A DNA stretch of 32,945 bases from Alphaproteobacteria bacterium (GCA_017471805.1 JAFURS010000012.1:1-32945); one strand, 5' to 3'. Positions 23,693 through 32,263 are shown, counted from the stretch's first letter. Made by a program: numbers and translations. Notes: generated by a model from the letters alone, not told the origin.

Positions 23693-25861
23693 TCAGAAGT
23701 CTTTGTCGACATAGAATCCATTTCTTTTTGCAAATTCGCCTGCAATAACTTTCTGGTCCAGTTTGTTCTTTTCGATTCTTTTTTGTTCAATCACACTAAT
23801 ACCATTTATAAATGCATTTTGATTCATTTTATTTATCAGCCCACTGAAATTCCCAACAATATGGGTATTTGGATGAACCTTAATTTCTGTCACTTGGCTT
23901 AAATCTGACCCCGTCAGGTCCAGTGATGCGACATTTGAAAAGTCCAGAACACCACGCAACCCCTTTACATTTGTTAGGGTTATCGCATATGCGTTTGGAT
24001 TAAATTTTACATCTGTTCCTGTCATATCAGAATTTGACATACAAATATTGCCAACATTACCCAGATTCAGTATTCCACTAATTCCGCTAACATCATTCAG
24101 TATCAGGCTTTTTGCATTTGGATTTGCCTTTAATTGCTTGATTCCATTTATATAACTTAGATTCAGATTACGCACCCCACTAACATCCAATATTTTATCG
24201 GCAAAATATTGTGATTTTCTTCTGCTGCGTTCAAAGAATATCGATATTGAATCAGCATTTGGATTTAGTTTCATTTCTGTTATATTTGCCAAATCGCTGT
24301 TTATAATTTTCAGTCCATCAACCTGGCTAAAATCCCAAATCCCACGCATACCATTAACTTCATCAAATTCCAGTTCTTGAACACTGCCGATTTTAATTTT
24401 TGCTTTTTTATCCAGTGTCATCCCGCTCAGCTTAAACCGTCCAACATTAACCAGATTAACATCCGACACCAAACACATATCGGCCAGTTCGATTTCGTGG
24501 GCATATGGGTTCAGTAAAATATTGCTTAGTTCCAATTGTGCGATTTCAAAAAGATACGCCTGGTTCATCTTTAATCGCCTGACCCCACTAAAATCCATCT
24601 TGTGACCATTTGGGAATGAGACATCGGTCATTTGTAATACTTCTGCATTTGGGTTTGTTTTTACCTTTGCCAGATTTATATGGTCTATATAAAGTCGTTT
24701 AACATTTGCGAAATTAAACTGTCTGCTTTTGCTTATGTTAATATACCCAGAAAAATGAATTTCATCTGCGTTTGGATTAAAAATAATATCGCCAAAAGAA
24801 TTTCGTCCTGTAAAATTAGCTTCTTTTATTTTCAGTGTTTTTACATTGCTAAAATCCTGTGTTCCCCGCAGGTGCAAAAACTTATCCAGATTTATTTCAT
24901 CGGCATCTGGCGTATTTACCCAGGAAATTTCACCATTTCTAACTTCCAGAATTTTTTTACCATTTGCCATCAAGATTTTTTCCCCATCCAGACCGTTTGC
25001 TAATTGTATTTTTTTATCCCTGATTGCATCTTCGATAAATTTACCGTTTGGTTCGTTGGCGGCAATATTTTTAACTGTTTTTGTGCGCATATCAAGAATC
25101 AGTCCCCGCCCCAGCATTAACTCAAACTGGGTATTTAGTTTTGTAATAACCCCGTCTTTGATATAAAAATCATTACCGAAATAGATATTATTTACTTCTG
25201 AATTGTATCTGCATATTTGCTTGTTAACCAAAACGAAATTCTTGGGCAGTGTCATATCAGACGATGAAAAATCCACATCGAAATAGTGACGGATTGAATC
25301 CGCCAACCCTGCGATTATATTGTCGGGATTTGAATTAAATGTATTGTCTGGGTTTTCAACGGTATGATTATATCGATTTTTAATACTGATAAATCCACCG
25401 TCTTTCAGAACCTGTATAGATATAACAGATGTCCCATATTTGTCCTCACGTTCTGGGTCTAAAAAATCCTCACGCTTTATACTTTCTGCATCTTTATGCA
25501 CTGCATTTATGATATAGTAATTTTCAAATCTGTCTGGGTCGTTAAACGTGCACAGTTCTTCGCCCCTTGCAAAGTATTTTTTAATTGCGTTTTGCTTGGC
25601 CAGTGTATCGGCAACATACGCATCATATCCGGCTTTTCTCAGCAGTTCAATTGGGTCCATATGCACCGCCATTTCTTCGATACGAATATTTTTCAACGAC
25701 ACCAGATAGTTCATAATTGGTTCGGCTTCACGTCCTGCGAATCTGACGATGTTGTCTATGTTTGGCACATCAAAAATACCGTTGTCATAGTTGCGAATTG
25801 CCTTGGCAAATCGTTCACCGTTTTGCTTTTTGATGATTTCATACATACTTTTTTTTGCCAT
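23693..25861 (-). CDS. 722-aa solenoid protein with NPNA-type repeats, unknown function
   Basis: No signal peptide or membrane helix is visible, so it is probably cytoplasmic or exported by another route. Residues 1-320 form a mixed domain containing NTFNSNPDNIIAGLADSIRHYF, VNNIYFG and a beta-rich stretch. Residues about 320-670 are a leucine-rich-repeat-like solenoid. Each unit pairs a DFSNVKxLxI strand with an LNPNADxIxL strand, about 40-48 residues apart; FNPNADEI, TNPNAEVL, LNPYAHEI, LNPNADSI, ANPNAKSL, FNPNAYAI and VHPNTHIV mark successive turns. The C-terminal 50 residues are charged. Such an Asn-ladder solenoid suits protein-protein binding. A strong AAAGGGGA SD precedes the ATG. Confidence 0.7.
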   Translation of the reverse strand: MAKKSMYEIIKKQNGERFAKAIRNYDNGIFDVPNIDNIVRFAGREAEPIMNYLVSLKNIRIEEMAVHMDPIELLRKAGYDAYVADTLAKQNAIKKYFARGEELCTFNDPDRFENYYIINAVHKDAESIKREDFLDPEREDKYGTSVISIQVLKDGGFISIKNRYNHTVENPDNTFNSNPDNIIAGLADSIRHYFDVDFSSSDMTLPKNFVLVNKQICRYNSEVNNIYFGNDFYIKDGVITKLNTQFELMLGRGLILDMRTKTVKNIAANEPNGKFIEDAIRDKKIQLANGLDGEKILMANGKKILEVRNGEISWVNTPDADEINLDKFLHLRGTQDFSNVKTLKIKEANFTGRNSFGDIIFNPNADEIHFSGYINISKSRQFNFANVKRLYIDHINLAKVKTNPNAEVLQMTDVSFPNGHKMDFSGVRRLKMNQAYLFEIAQLELSNILLNPYAHEIELADMCLVSDVNLVNVGRFKLSGMTLDKKAKIKIGSVQELEFDEVNGMRGIWDFSQVDGLKIINSDLANITEMKLNPNADSISIFFERSRRKSQYFADKILDVSGVRNLNLSYINGIKQLKANPNAKSLILNDVSGISGILNLGNVGNICMSNSDMTGTDVKFNPNAYAITLTNVKGLRGVLDFSNVASLDLTGSDLSQVTEIKVHPNTHIVGNFSGLINKMNQNAFINGISVIEQKRIEKNKLDQKVIAGEFAKRNGFYVDKDF

Positions 25862-25987
25862 AAAAATCCCCTTTCCTGGGCATTATAGCATAAAAACGGC
25901 TAAAATTTAATATTTATAGCACGAACGACCAATTTTGTCCGATGGGCGTATTATTATAAAATTGAACGCCAACCAAAGGAGTCAAAA

Positions 25988-26167
25988 ATGGCAATCGCAG
26001 CGGTCACACAACGTGGTGATTTTGTCTATGTGTATAATGAACGTGGCGGGTTATTATTTACCCTAAGCGGTGAATTACAGGGCTATACCGGCGGCACGGT
26101 CAGTATCCGTCGTGGCAGTTTTGTATATGTCTATGATGACAAGGGTCATCTTTGCTTTACCCGCTAG
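25988..26167 (+). CDS. 59-aa protein with a duplicated beta-strand motif
   Basis: A short ORF from an ATG 6 bases after an AAGGAG SD. The protein repeats one motif twice: RGDFVYVYNERGGLLFT (residues 9-25) and RGSFVYVYDDKGHLCFT (residues 42-58), joined by LSGELQGYTGGTVSIR. The pattern predicts a small beta-meander. Similar short proteins ('GYT-STVS-RRG') occur in bacteria and phages, as far as I recall, without a known function. It is divergent from the 722-aa gene and followed by a terminator. Confidence 0.72.
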   Translation: MAIAAVTQRGDFVYVYNERGGLLFTLSGELQGYTGGTVSIRRGSFVYVYDDKGHLCFTR

Positions 26168-26190
26168 GGTCCCCTGAACATCATTCTCTG

Positions 26191-26233
26191 AAAAAACGCC
26201 TTGTGGTGCATTCCGCCCCCAGGGCGATTTTTT
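26191..26233. terminator. Bidirectional terminator between the 59-aa gene and the endonuclease gene
   Basis: A short hairpin CGCCC / GGGCG (26214-26226) before seven T serves the plus strand. The wider CGCCTTG / CAGGGCG pairing (26197-26226), flanked by six A, can serve the minus strand. Confidence 0.65.
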
Positions 26234-27326
26234 ATATCAGTGATAAATAGATAATATCTTCCAAGTTATCGCCAGCCTCGACATATAACTTTGCTTCTGG
26301 TGTTCCATTAAATTGCCCGTGCGAATATCGTATCTCGTTCCGAAACGTGCAAAGTTTTCCTGTTTTTACATTCCGAATCGTTGTTTTCAAGTTTAATTGT
26401 GAATCTGGTATTGAAACCTCAACTTTTTCTATGCACCAGTTTGTATAATCAACGGTGTCAATCCCCGGAACTTTCGATATTTGCAATATATGTCCATCGT
26501 TTTTCGCATAAATATATTCGTATTTTTCCAAATTGAACAGATTTAAAATTGCCGGCGAACTATTAACCAAGTGCTGGTTTATATATTTTTCTAAATTTTT
26601 TCCAGCAGTCATTGCACAAACACGTTTTTTATCGTGATAGTTTTTATCTGCTGCATTGCTTAACCACTTGCAAAAAACTTTTTCACGAATCTTAGAATTT
26701 GTTAATTGGTTAAATTTTGCATATGTTAGATTTTGTATGTCTGGAATTTCAACTGTTGTATTATCTATTGTTAAATACAATGTTTGTTTTTCTATTCGGC
26801 CACGTGACGTATATCCCTTGGGGCTAATATATTCAAATTTTGGATTTTGCATCAGGCATTTTATTGCGCTTTCAAACCATTGTTCAAATTCATCAGGTGC
26901 AAAAGTTTCAAATATATGCACACCCCGCCTGAATTTATCAGAATTAGTTAGAATATTAAGCACAGAATACAATCCCATATTTTTTAATATCCAAGATTTT
27001 TCCTTCAGAGAAATATTCGTATCGTTGATTTGCAGGTCAATCAGGTCGTCTTTTTCATTGCCACGCCAACGAATGCTGGGATTTGATTTTCTAAATCCTA
27101 AAACATCCCCCAAACGTTTCCCCAGAATAATACCGTTTTTTATTGTTTGTAATTCACGCACGCTAAATTCATCCCCCTGGGATACAGGTGTCCGACTATC
27201 GAACCCAGAAATGTTAGATATACACAGATTACGAAAAGTTGCAGGGGTTATGTCATCAGGATTGTCAAAATAAAAGAAAGAAATGCCAACTGATAACTCT
27301 CTAAGATTTGTTAAAACGTCTGCCAT
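26232..27326 (-). CDS. Probable type II restriction endonuclease
   Basis: A 364-aa soluble protein without a recognised specific family, called a restriction enzyme because it is divergent from a complete C5-cytosine methyltransferase 69 bases away. A plausible PD-(D/E)xK active site is D97 in LIDLQIN with E109 and K110 in ISLKEKSWILKNMG. A later block (FCKWLSNAADKNYHDKKRVCAMTAG) may form the DNA-recognition part. The target sequence cannot be read from the protein. An AAAGG SD precedes the start. No separate controller (C) protein is visible. It could instead be a DNA-binding accessory of unknown action. Confidence 0.65.
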   Translation of the reverse strand: MADVLTNLRELSVGISFFYFDNPDDITPATFRNLCISNISGFDSRTPVSQGDEFSVRELQTIKNGIILGKRLGDVLGFRKSNPSIRWRGNEKDDLIDLQINDTNISLKEKSWILKNMGLYSVLNILTNSDKFRRGVHIFETFAPDEFEQWFESAIKCLMQNPKFEYISPKGYTSRGRIEKQTLYLTIDNTTVEIPDIQNLTYAKFNQLTNSKIREKVFCKWLSNAADKNYHDKKRVCAMTAGKNLEKYINQHLVNSSPAILNLFNLEKYEYIYAKNDGHILQISKVPGIDTVDYTNWCIEKVEVSIPDSQLNLKTTIRNVKTGKLCTFRNEIRYSHGQFNGTPEAKLYVEAGDNLEDIIYLSLI

Positions 27327-27395
27327 AATTAACCTTTTAGTTTACAATTTGCGTAAAATATTGTATATCTTCTTATCAGGAAAGCAAGGGCAGGT

Positions 27396-28622
27396 ATGAA
27401 AAACGTTTTGTCATTATTTAGTGGTTGTGGCGGTATGGACCTTGGGTTCGAAGGTGATTTTACCGTTTTTCAAGAATCTGTAAATACAAAAATCCACCCT
27501 AAATGGGTCAGTCGTGTGATTGACGATAAAGTCTTGCTTTGCCCGACCGGGTTCAAGACGATATTTAGTAATGATATTTTGCCAGTTGCTGCGAATGCCT
27601 GGCAATCTTATTTTTCGTCACGTCACCAGGACAATGTTTATTTAACAGATAGCATAGTTGATTTGGTAAAAAAACACAAAAGCGGTGAAGCTGTATTTCC
27701 AGAAAAAGTCGATATTGTGACAGGGGGCTTTCCGTGTCAAGATTTTAGTCTTGCGGGTAAGCGTCAGGGATTTGCATCGCACAAGAATCATTTTGGCAAG
27801 GTCGCAGATGACATTTCCGCCCAAGAGAGTCGTGGTTCATTATACCTTTGGATGAAAGAAGTAATTTCTATTACCAAGCCGAAAATATTTTTTGCAGAAA
27901 ATGTCAAGGGTCTTATATCTTTGGGGGATGCAAAAAAAATCATAGAAAATGATTTTGCGGCAATCGATGATAATGGGTATTATGTGTATCCTGCCCGGGT
28001 TTTAAATGCAGGGCAATACGGTGTTCCTCAAAAGCGGGAACGTATAATTTTCATTGGCTTAAATATAAAACATTTAAAGCCTGGTATTTTGGAAAAAATC
28101 AAAAATAAAGAACTCGATTTATACCCACCAATTACCCATAATATACACGGGAATACGGAATCAGATTTGTTTTCAGCAACAAACTTATTACCGATGGTCA
28201 CAACACAGATTGCATTTCGTGGTCTATCTGAACCTGATGTTTCATTGGACGTTTCGCAACAAACATATTCACGTGCCAAATATATTCCCAAGGGCCAGGG
28301 CAATACCGAGGTTTCGCCCCACGGTCTTGGGCCTACTATTCGGGCTGAACATCACGGCAACATAGAATTTCGGCGACTTTCGGCTGAAAACGGCGGAAAA
28401 AATACCACAGAATTGGCTTGTGGTCTGCCACAACGTCGATTAACTGTTCGTGAATGTGCCAGGATTCAAACGTTTCCCGATGATTATAAATTTGTTCAAC
28501 CCAACGTTAGTGGTTCGGGTGCATACAAGATTATAGGTAATGCAGTCCCGCCGTTATTGGCTTATAACATTGCTAAACATATATCTGAAATATGGCATAT
28601 CCTCTTTGGCGAAGATGTTTAA
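27396..28622 (+). CDS. DNA C5-cytosine methyltransferase of a type II restriction system
   Basis: Transfers methyl from SAM to C5 of cytosine in a specific DNA site, protecting host DNA. Motif I LFSGCGGMDLGF (7-18), motif IV GGFPCQDFSLAGKRQGF with nucleophile C114, motif VI AENVKGL, motif VIII QYGVPQKRERIIFIG, the target-recognition region (about 245-325, including LGPTIRAEHHGNIEFRRL), motif IX RRLTVRECARIQTFPDDY and motif X YKIIGNAVPP are all intact. The 408-aa length is normal. Target sequence is not assigned. It is divergent from the endonuclease, which allows methylase-first expression. Confidence 0.93.
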   Translation: MKNVLSLFSGCGGMDLGFEGDFTVFQESVNTKIHPKWVSRVIDDKVLLCPTGFKTIFSNDILPVAANAWQSYFSSRHQDNVYLTDSIVDLVKKHKSGEAVFPEKVDIVTGGFPCQDFSLAGKRQGFASHKNHFGKVADDISAQESRGSLYLWMKEVISITKPKIFFAENVKGLISLGDAKKIIENDFAAIDDNGYYVYPARVLNAGQYGVPQKRERIIFIGLNIKHLKPGILEKIKNKELDLYPPITHNIHGNTESDLFSATNLLPMVTTQIAFRGLSEPDVSLDVSQQTYSRAKYIPKGQGNTEVSPHGLGPTIRAEHHGNIEFRRLSAENGGKNTTELACGLPQRRLTVRECARIQTFPDDYKFVQPNVSGSGAYKIIGNAVPPLLAYNIAKHISEIWHILFGEDV

Positions 28623-28641
28623 TGTAACTATGGGCCAGGGG

Positions 28642-28671
28642 TTGATTTTTCATTATTATTATATATATCAT
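28642..28671 (+). promoter_or_regulatory. Possible promoter of the 134-aa ORF
   Basis: TTGATT (28642-28647) with a TATCAT or TATATC -10 (16-18-base spacer). An imperfect ATCAT/ATGAT inverted repeat follows near 28666-28680, and an AAAGGGG SD before the ATG at 28697. Confidence 0.35.
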
Positions 28672-28696
28672 AGCATATGATATAAAGGGGTAAAAA

Positions 28697-29101
28697 ATGG
28701 ATAGAAAAAAAGATTTTCAAAATGCGGCGAAAAAGGTTCTGACCTATGGCCAGGTTATGACCCGTCTGAATGATATTGCAAAGCAATCCGGCAATAGCGA
28801 GGCTTATTTTACAACCGAACTTGCCGATATCGACACCGGAACACAAACTGGTTTTAAGTTTTCATCAGCCGCCCAGGCCCAATCATTATCTCAATTACTA
28901 AATGATTTAGGGATTGCCTTTATCCGTCATCATTCGGGGCTGGATGTTAATGTTGGCGAATTGTATATTTCTCCTACCCACGTTGCCACGGCCCAGAAAA
29001 TATTTAACAATTGGTCATCGTGGATAATCGTTGAACCCCGTGTCACCGGGAATCAAACCCAGAACACAAAATGGGCGCAACCAATTTTCCACACCCGTTA
29101 A
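28697..29101 (+). CDS. 134-aa protein of unknown function
   Basis: The soluble 134-aa protein is mostly helical at the N-terminus (KKDFQNAAKKVLTYGQVMTRLNDIAKQSG) and mixed later (LNDLGIAFIRHHSGLDVNVGELYIS). No motif or family is recognised. It lies between the methyltransferase and a recombinase remnant, so it is probably island cargo. A clear AAAGGGG SD supports expression. Its stop is followed in the same frame by the recombinase tail. Confidence 0.55.
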   Translation: MDRKKDFQNAAKKVLTYGQVMTRLNDIAKQSGNSEAYFTTELADIDTGTQTGFKFSSAAQAQSLSQLLNDLGIAFIRHHSGLDVNVGELYISPTHVATAQKIFNNWSSWIIVEPRVTGNQTQNTKWAQPIFHTR

Positions 29102-29338
29102 ATTCTGGGACGTGTCATCGTTCCGAAACGTGCAAATATTGAAAACCTGCGCATCCATAACTTGCGCCGCTCAATGGGCAGTTACCAGGCCATCATCGGA
29201 ACCAGCCTGCACATCATCGGCCAGTCGCTGGGGCATTGTTCCACCGCCGCCACCCAAATCTATGCCAGATTATCCTGCGACCCCGTCCGTGAATCTATGC
29301 AACGCACCACCAATTCAATGCTGGGATTGTTGGGTTAG
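29102..29338 (+). pseudogene. C-terminal remnant of a tyrosine recombinase (phage-type integrase)
   Basis: The frame open after the previous stop reads VPKRANIENLRIHNLRRS, then GTSLHIIGQSLGHCSTAATQ, IYARLSCDPVRESM and a TAG at 29336. This is the conserved C-terminus of an integrase: the H-x-L-R-R box (HNLRR, usually HDLRR), the LGH box and the Tyr nucleophile in IYARLS. About 78 residues remain, with no start codon and no N-terminal half. Its codons are visibly richer in G and C than its neighbours, suggesting separate origin. It marks a decayed mobile element beside the restriction system. No att site or tRNA was found. Confidence 0.78.
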
Positions 29339-29436
29339 GAAATATCTATCAATGGTTCGGGATTGTGTTTGTAGAGTAAGAAATATTGCTTGATTTATTT
29401 TTTTTATATATTACGCTAAAAAAAAACGGCTCAAAA

Positions 29437-31062
29437 ATGCTTCTTGTAAAAAATCTTGAGAAGTCTTTTGATAGTAATGTAATTTTCAAAAACTTGAATT
29501 TTTCTGTTCAGGACGGTGAAAAAGTCGCTGTTGTCGGTTTAAATGGTGCCGGAAAATCCACCTTGTTTAGAATTTTATTGAATCAAATTGATAGTGATGC
29601 AGGCGAATTCTATATGGGTAAAAGTCCACGTATTGGTTGGATGCCACAAACGATAGACGAATTGAATCTGCCGGATGATGTTATTGTTTATGATTTCTTG
29701 CGTTCGGGGCGACCTTTGGCCGAAATAGAACGACGTATGACGGAAATATACACCAAAATGGCCGACGGCGATGATTCAGAAGAATTGTTACAGCAATTGG
29801 GGGTGTGTCAATCTGAATTTGAATATTGGGATGGATATACTGCGGAATCTGAATTAGAAACTATGATAGACCAGATGGGTATCGATCGTCAGAATCTGAA
29901 CAAAAAGCTAGGTGAATTATCAGGTGGTCAAAAATCCAAGATTTCATTTATCCGAACATTATATTCACGCCCCAGTATTTTATTTTTAGACGAGCCGACA
30001 AACCACCTGGATGCCACCAGTCGTGAATGGATGACAGATTATCTGGTTGCAACAGATGCGTCGGTAATATTTATATCGCACGATGAAGAATTCATAGACA
30101 AGGTCGCGGATAAGACTCTGTATTTAGATGCTATGATGCATACTGGGACATTATATGGGTTTGGGTATAAACGTTTCTTGCGCACATTGGCGGAAACAAA
30201 CGAGAGTTTGGAACGGCAATTACAAAAGCAAATGCGTGAAATAAATCGTATCCAGGCATTTGTTGACAGCCAACGTGGCAAATCGGGTAAGGCAAAAAGA
30301 CAGGCGCAAAGTCGTGAAAAAATGTTAGATAAAATGCGTCAGAATCTGGTGGTTGCACCCATGGAAAAGAAAGATATTGATTTGGAGCTAAGTCCAAATC
30401 GTGAAGCGGATATTTTGCCAATCACGGTGGAAAATTTAAACTTTTCATACGTTACCAATAGGAAAGTAATTAAAAATCTTACATTTTCATTAAATCGGGG
30501 CGAGAAATTTTTAATTGTTGGGGAAAATGGCGCAGGTAAATCGACCTTGTTAAAATTATTATACAAAATATTAAAACCTGATTCTGGTATTGTTCGTATT
30601 GGTAAAAAAACCGACTTGGGATACTATGCCCAGGAATACGAGACATTAAACCCAAATATAACAATTCTGGAAAACGCATCAAGTGTAACAAATATCGGCA
30701 CATCAAAACTGCGTTCTGTTTTAAATCACTTTAATTTTGTTGGGGACAAGGTAAAACAAAGCGTAAAAACAATGTCGCCAGGCGAACGCAGCCGTTTAGA
30801 ACTGGCCAAATTATGTCTTGGTGGTGCCAATGTTTTATTATTAGACGAACCAACAAATCATCTGGATGTAGCAACCAAGAAAACCATCGCACAAAGTTTT
30901 TCAGAATATGGTGGTACATTGATTATAGTCAGCCATGACTTAGAATTTTTGAAACACCTGGGCATAGATAGAATGTTAATGTTGCCCAGTGGCCGGTTAC
31001 AGTTTTTTGATGAAAGCATTGTTCGCAGGTATATGGAACAAGAAAAACTAAAAGGACATTGA
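29437..31062 (+). CDS. ABC-F family ATPase (ribosome-associated or resistance type)
   Basis: Soluble duplicated ATPase without membrane helices. The first domain has Walker A GLNGAGKST (34-42), signature LSGGQKSKI and Walker B FLDEPTNHLD; the linker (about 245-300) is a charged helix pair with SQRGKSGKAKRQAQSR, as in the ribosome-contacting P-site tRNA motif of ABC-F proteins; the second has GENGAGKST, a divergent signature MSPGERSRL and LLDEPTNHLD. The 541-aa length is typical. Family members act on stalled ribosomes or protect them from antibiotics. The ATG at 29437 is chosen as homology starts MLLVKNLEKSF. The radical SAM gene starts one base after its stop. Confidence 0.9.
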   Translation: MLLVKNLEKSFDSNVIFKNLNFSVQDGEKVAVVGLNGAGKSTLFRILLNQIDSDAGEFYMGKSPRIGWMPQTIDELNLPDDVIVYDFLRSGRPLAEIERRMTEIYTKMADGDDSEELLQQLGVCQSEFEYWDGYTAESELETMIDQMGIDRQNLNKKLGELSGGQKSKISFIRTLYSRPSILFLDEPTNHLDATSREWMTDYLVATDASVIFISHDEEFIDKVADKTLYLDAMMHTGTLYGFGYKRFLRTLAETNESLERQLQKQMREINRIQAFVDSQRGKSGKAKRQAQSREKMLDKMRQNLVVAPMEKKDIDLELSPNREADILPITVENLNFSYVTNRKVIKNLTFSLNRGEKFLIVGENGAGKSTLLKLLYKILKPDSGIVRIGKKTDLGYYAQEYETLNPNITILENASSVTNIGTSKLRSVLNHFNFVGDKVKQSVKTMSPGERSRLELAKLCLGGANVLLLDEPTNHLDVATKKTIAQSFSEYGGTLIIVSHDLEFLKHLGIDRMLMLPSGRLQFFDESIVRRYMEQEKLKGH

Positions 31063-31063
31063 T

Positions 31064-32122
31064 ATGCAAGGATTTGGCTTACAGATAAAACCCGCAGGCA
31101 ATAATTGTAATCTAAGGTGTAAATATTGTTATGCGGCCCCTTTCGCCAAATCATGTATCAAAATAATGCCCCTGGATATTCTTGAAACCGCGATAAGAAA
31201 AAATTTAGCTTTTCAAGGCAGTGTATTTTTCTCTTGGCATGGTGGTGAACCGTTACTTGCGGGTATAGACTTTTTCAAAAAGGCAGTTGAATTTATAGAT
31301 AAATATAAAAACAGTGAACATATTGTAACAAATATGGTGCAAACAAATGCTACATTAATAACCCCAGAATTTGCTCGGTTCTTCAAGGATAATGATATCA
31401 CTGTTAGTGTCAGCATTGATGGGCCAGAATTTTTACATAATTTAAACCGTGTTGACCATGTGGGGATTGGCAGTTTTTCGAATGTAATGCGTGGTGTTAA
31501 ATATCTAAGGGATGTTGGACTGCAACCCCCGGTGATTGCAACAATTACGCAAGACAGTATAAAATACGGCAAAGAAATATTTGATTTTTTGGTCGCCAGC
31601 GGTTTTACCGATATCAAATTTAGTCCAGTTTATGATTCTTGTTCTGATAATTTTAGCGTTAGTTCGGATGATTGGTTTTACTTTTTAAAAGATGTATTAC
31701 ACGCATGGTTTGAACATGCTGACACATCTGTCAAGGTTCGCGAAATAGATGAAGTTGTTGCGTGGTTGTCAAATAAAACGATGAACCTGTGTTCAAGCAA
31801 ACATTCTTGCTTAAGTTGGATATCTATAGACCCAGATGGGAATATTTATCCATGTGAATATTTGCGCAGTGAAATGCCATACGGAAACATATTAGACATG
31901 GATTTGGCTGATGTTTACAAGACCGCTTCTTATGCAAGATTTAAAAAACTATTTTTACACAAACCAGAAAAATGCCAGAAGTGTCGTTTTTGGGATTTGT
32001 GTGGAAATGGCTGTCCTGCGACTCGTGTCAAGGACGGTCTAATGACCCATGATGGTGTCTATGTTTATTGCGAGGAAAGAATCAAACTATATAACGAACT
32101 AAAAACTATTCTTGAATCCTGA
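31064..32122 (+). CDS. Radical SAM / SPASM maturase (anSME-like), possible RiPP enzyme
   Basis: SAM-dependent radical enzyme acting on a peptide or protein. The radical SAM cluster is C15-x3-C19-x2-C22, then SWHGGEPLLAG and QTNATLIT. The SPASM domain has Cys at 243, 249, 264, 304, 307, 313, 317 and 336, spaced almost as in clostridial anSME, so two auxiliary [4Fe-4S] clusters are expected. At the place of the anSME catalytic Asp (YPCD) it has Glu (YPCE, E265). The protein (352 aa) is slightly shorter than anSME. An AAAGGA SD lies in the end of the ABC-F gene. A 31-aa ORF follows. No sulfatase gene is in the window, so a RiPP or sulfatase target are both possible. Confidence 0.88.
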   Translation: MQGFGLQIKPAGNNCNLRCKYCYAAPFAKSCIKIMPLDILETAIRKNLAFQGSVFFSWHGGEPLLAGIDFFKKAVEFIDKYKNSEHIVTNMVQTNATLITPEFARFFKDNDITVSVSIDGPEFLHNLNRVDHVGIGSFSNVMRGVKYLRDVGLQPPVIATITQDSIKYGKEIFDFLVASGFTDIKFSPVYDSCSDNFSVSSDDWFYFLKDVLHAWFEHADTSVKVREIDEVVAWLSNKTMNLCSSKHSCLSWISIDPDGNIYPCEYLRSEMPYGNILDMDLADVYKTASYARFKKLFLHKPEKCQKCRFWDLCGNGCPATRVKDGLMTHDGVYVYCEERIKLYNELKTILES

Positions 32123-32152
32123 ACATAAATATCTTCATGTACAAAGATAGAC

Positions 32153-32157
32153 AGGAG
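32153..32157 (+). promoter_or_regulatory. Strong ribosome-binding site of the 31-aa peptide
   Basis: AGGAG lies 7 bases before the ATG and follows a small hairpin (ATCTT 32131-32135 / AAGAT 32144-32148). It is one of the best SD sequences in the window and argues that the peptide is translated. Confidence 0.7.
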
Positions 32158-32164
32158 AACTAAC

Positions 32165-32260
32165 ATGAAAAAACAAATGTTGTTGGCCGCTATCCATAGA
32201 ATAGAAGAGCAATCTGCTATGAAATGGCGTGGCGTCATGGTCAACTGGATTAAATGTTGA
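32165..32260 (+). CDS. 31-aa cationic peptide, candidate radical-SAM precursor
   Basis: A small ORF, 42 bases after the radical SAM gene. The peptide starts MKKQMLLAAIHRIEEQSAM and ends KWRGVMVNWIKC. Residues 1-18 could be a helical leader; the C-terminal 12 residues hold two Trp (W21, W28), three basic residues and a final Cys. W28-I29-K30 fits the aromatic-x-Lys pattern crosslinked by radical SAM enzymes, as in darobactin and triceptides. No signal peptide is present. The strong SD and an intrinsic terminator 3 bases downstream support it as a real gene in an ABC-F / radical SAM / peptide unit. It could instead be an unmodified small peptide or a toxin. Confidence 0.62.
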   Translation: MKKQMLLAAIHRIEEQSAMKWRGVMVNWIKC

Positions 32261-32263
32261 TAT

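Noticed and set aside
23880-24800. Repeated DNA in the solenoid gene as a possible CRISPR or tandem DNA repeat
   Set aside because: Units are similar at the protein level only, with variable length and no identical DNA spacers or repeats.
26656-27273. 205-codon open frame opposite the endonuclease gene
   Set aside because: It is antisense to the endonuclease, has no promoter or SD and shows no recognisable motif; the opposite strand has an SD and a functional context.
29031-29393. 120-codon open frame across the recombinase remnant
   Set aside because: The other frame over the same bases gives clear integrase motifs; this one is a shadow rich in Pro, Cys and Ser.
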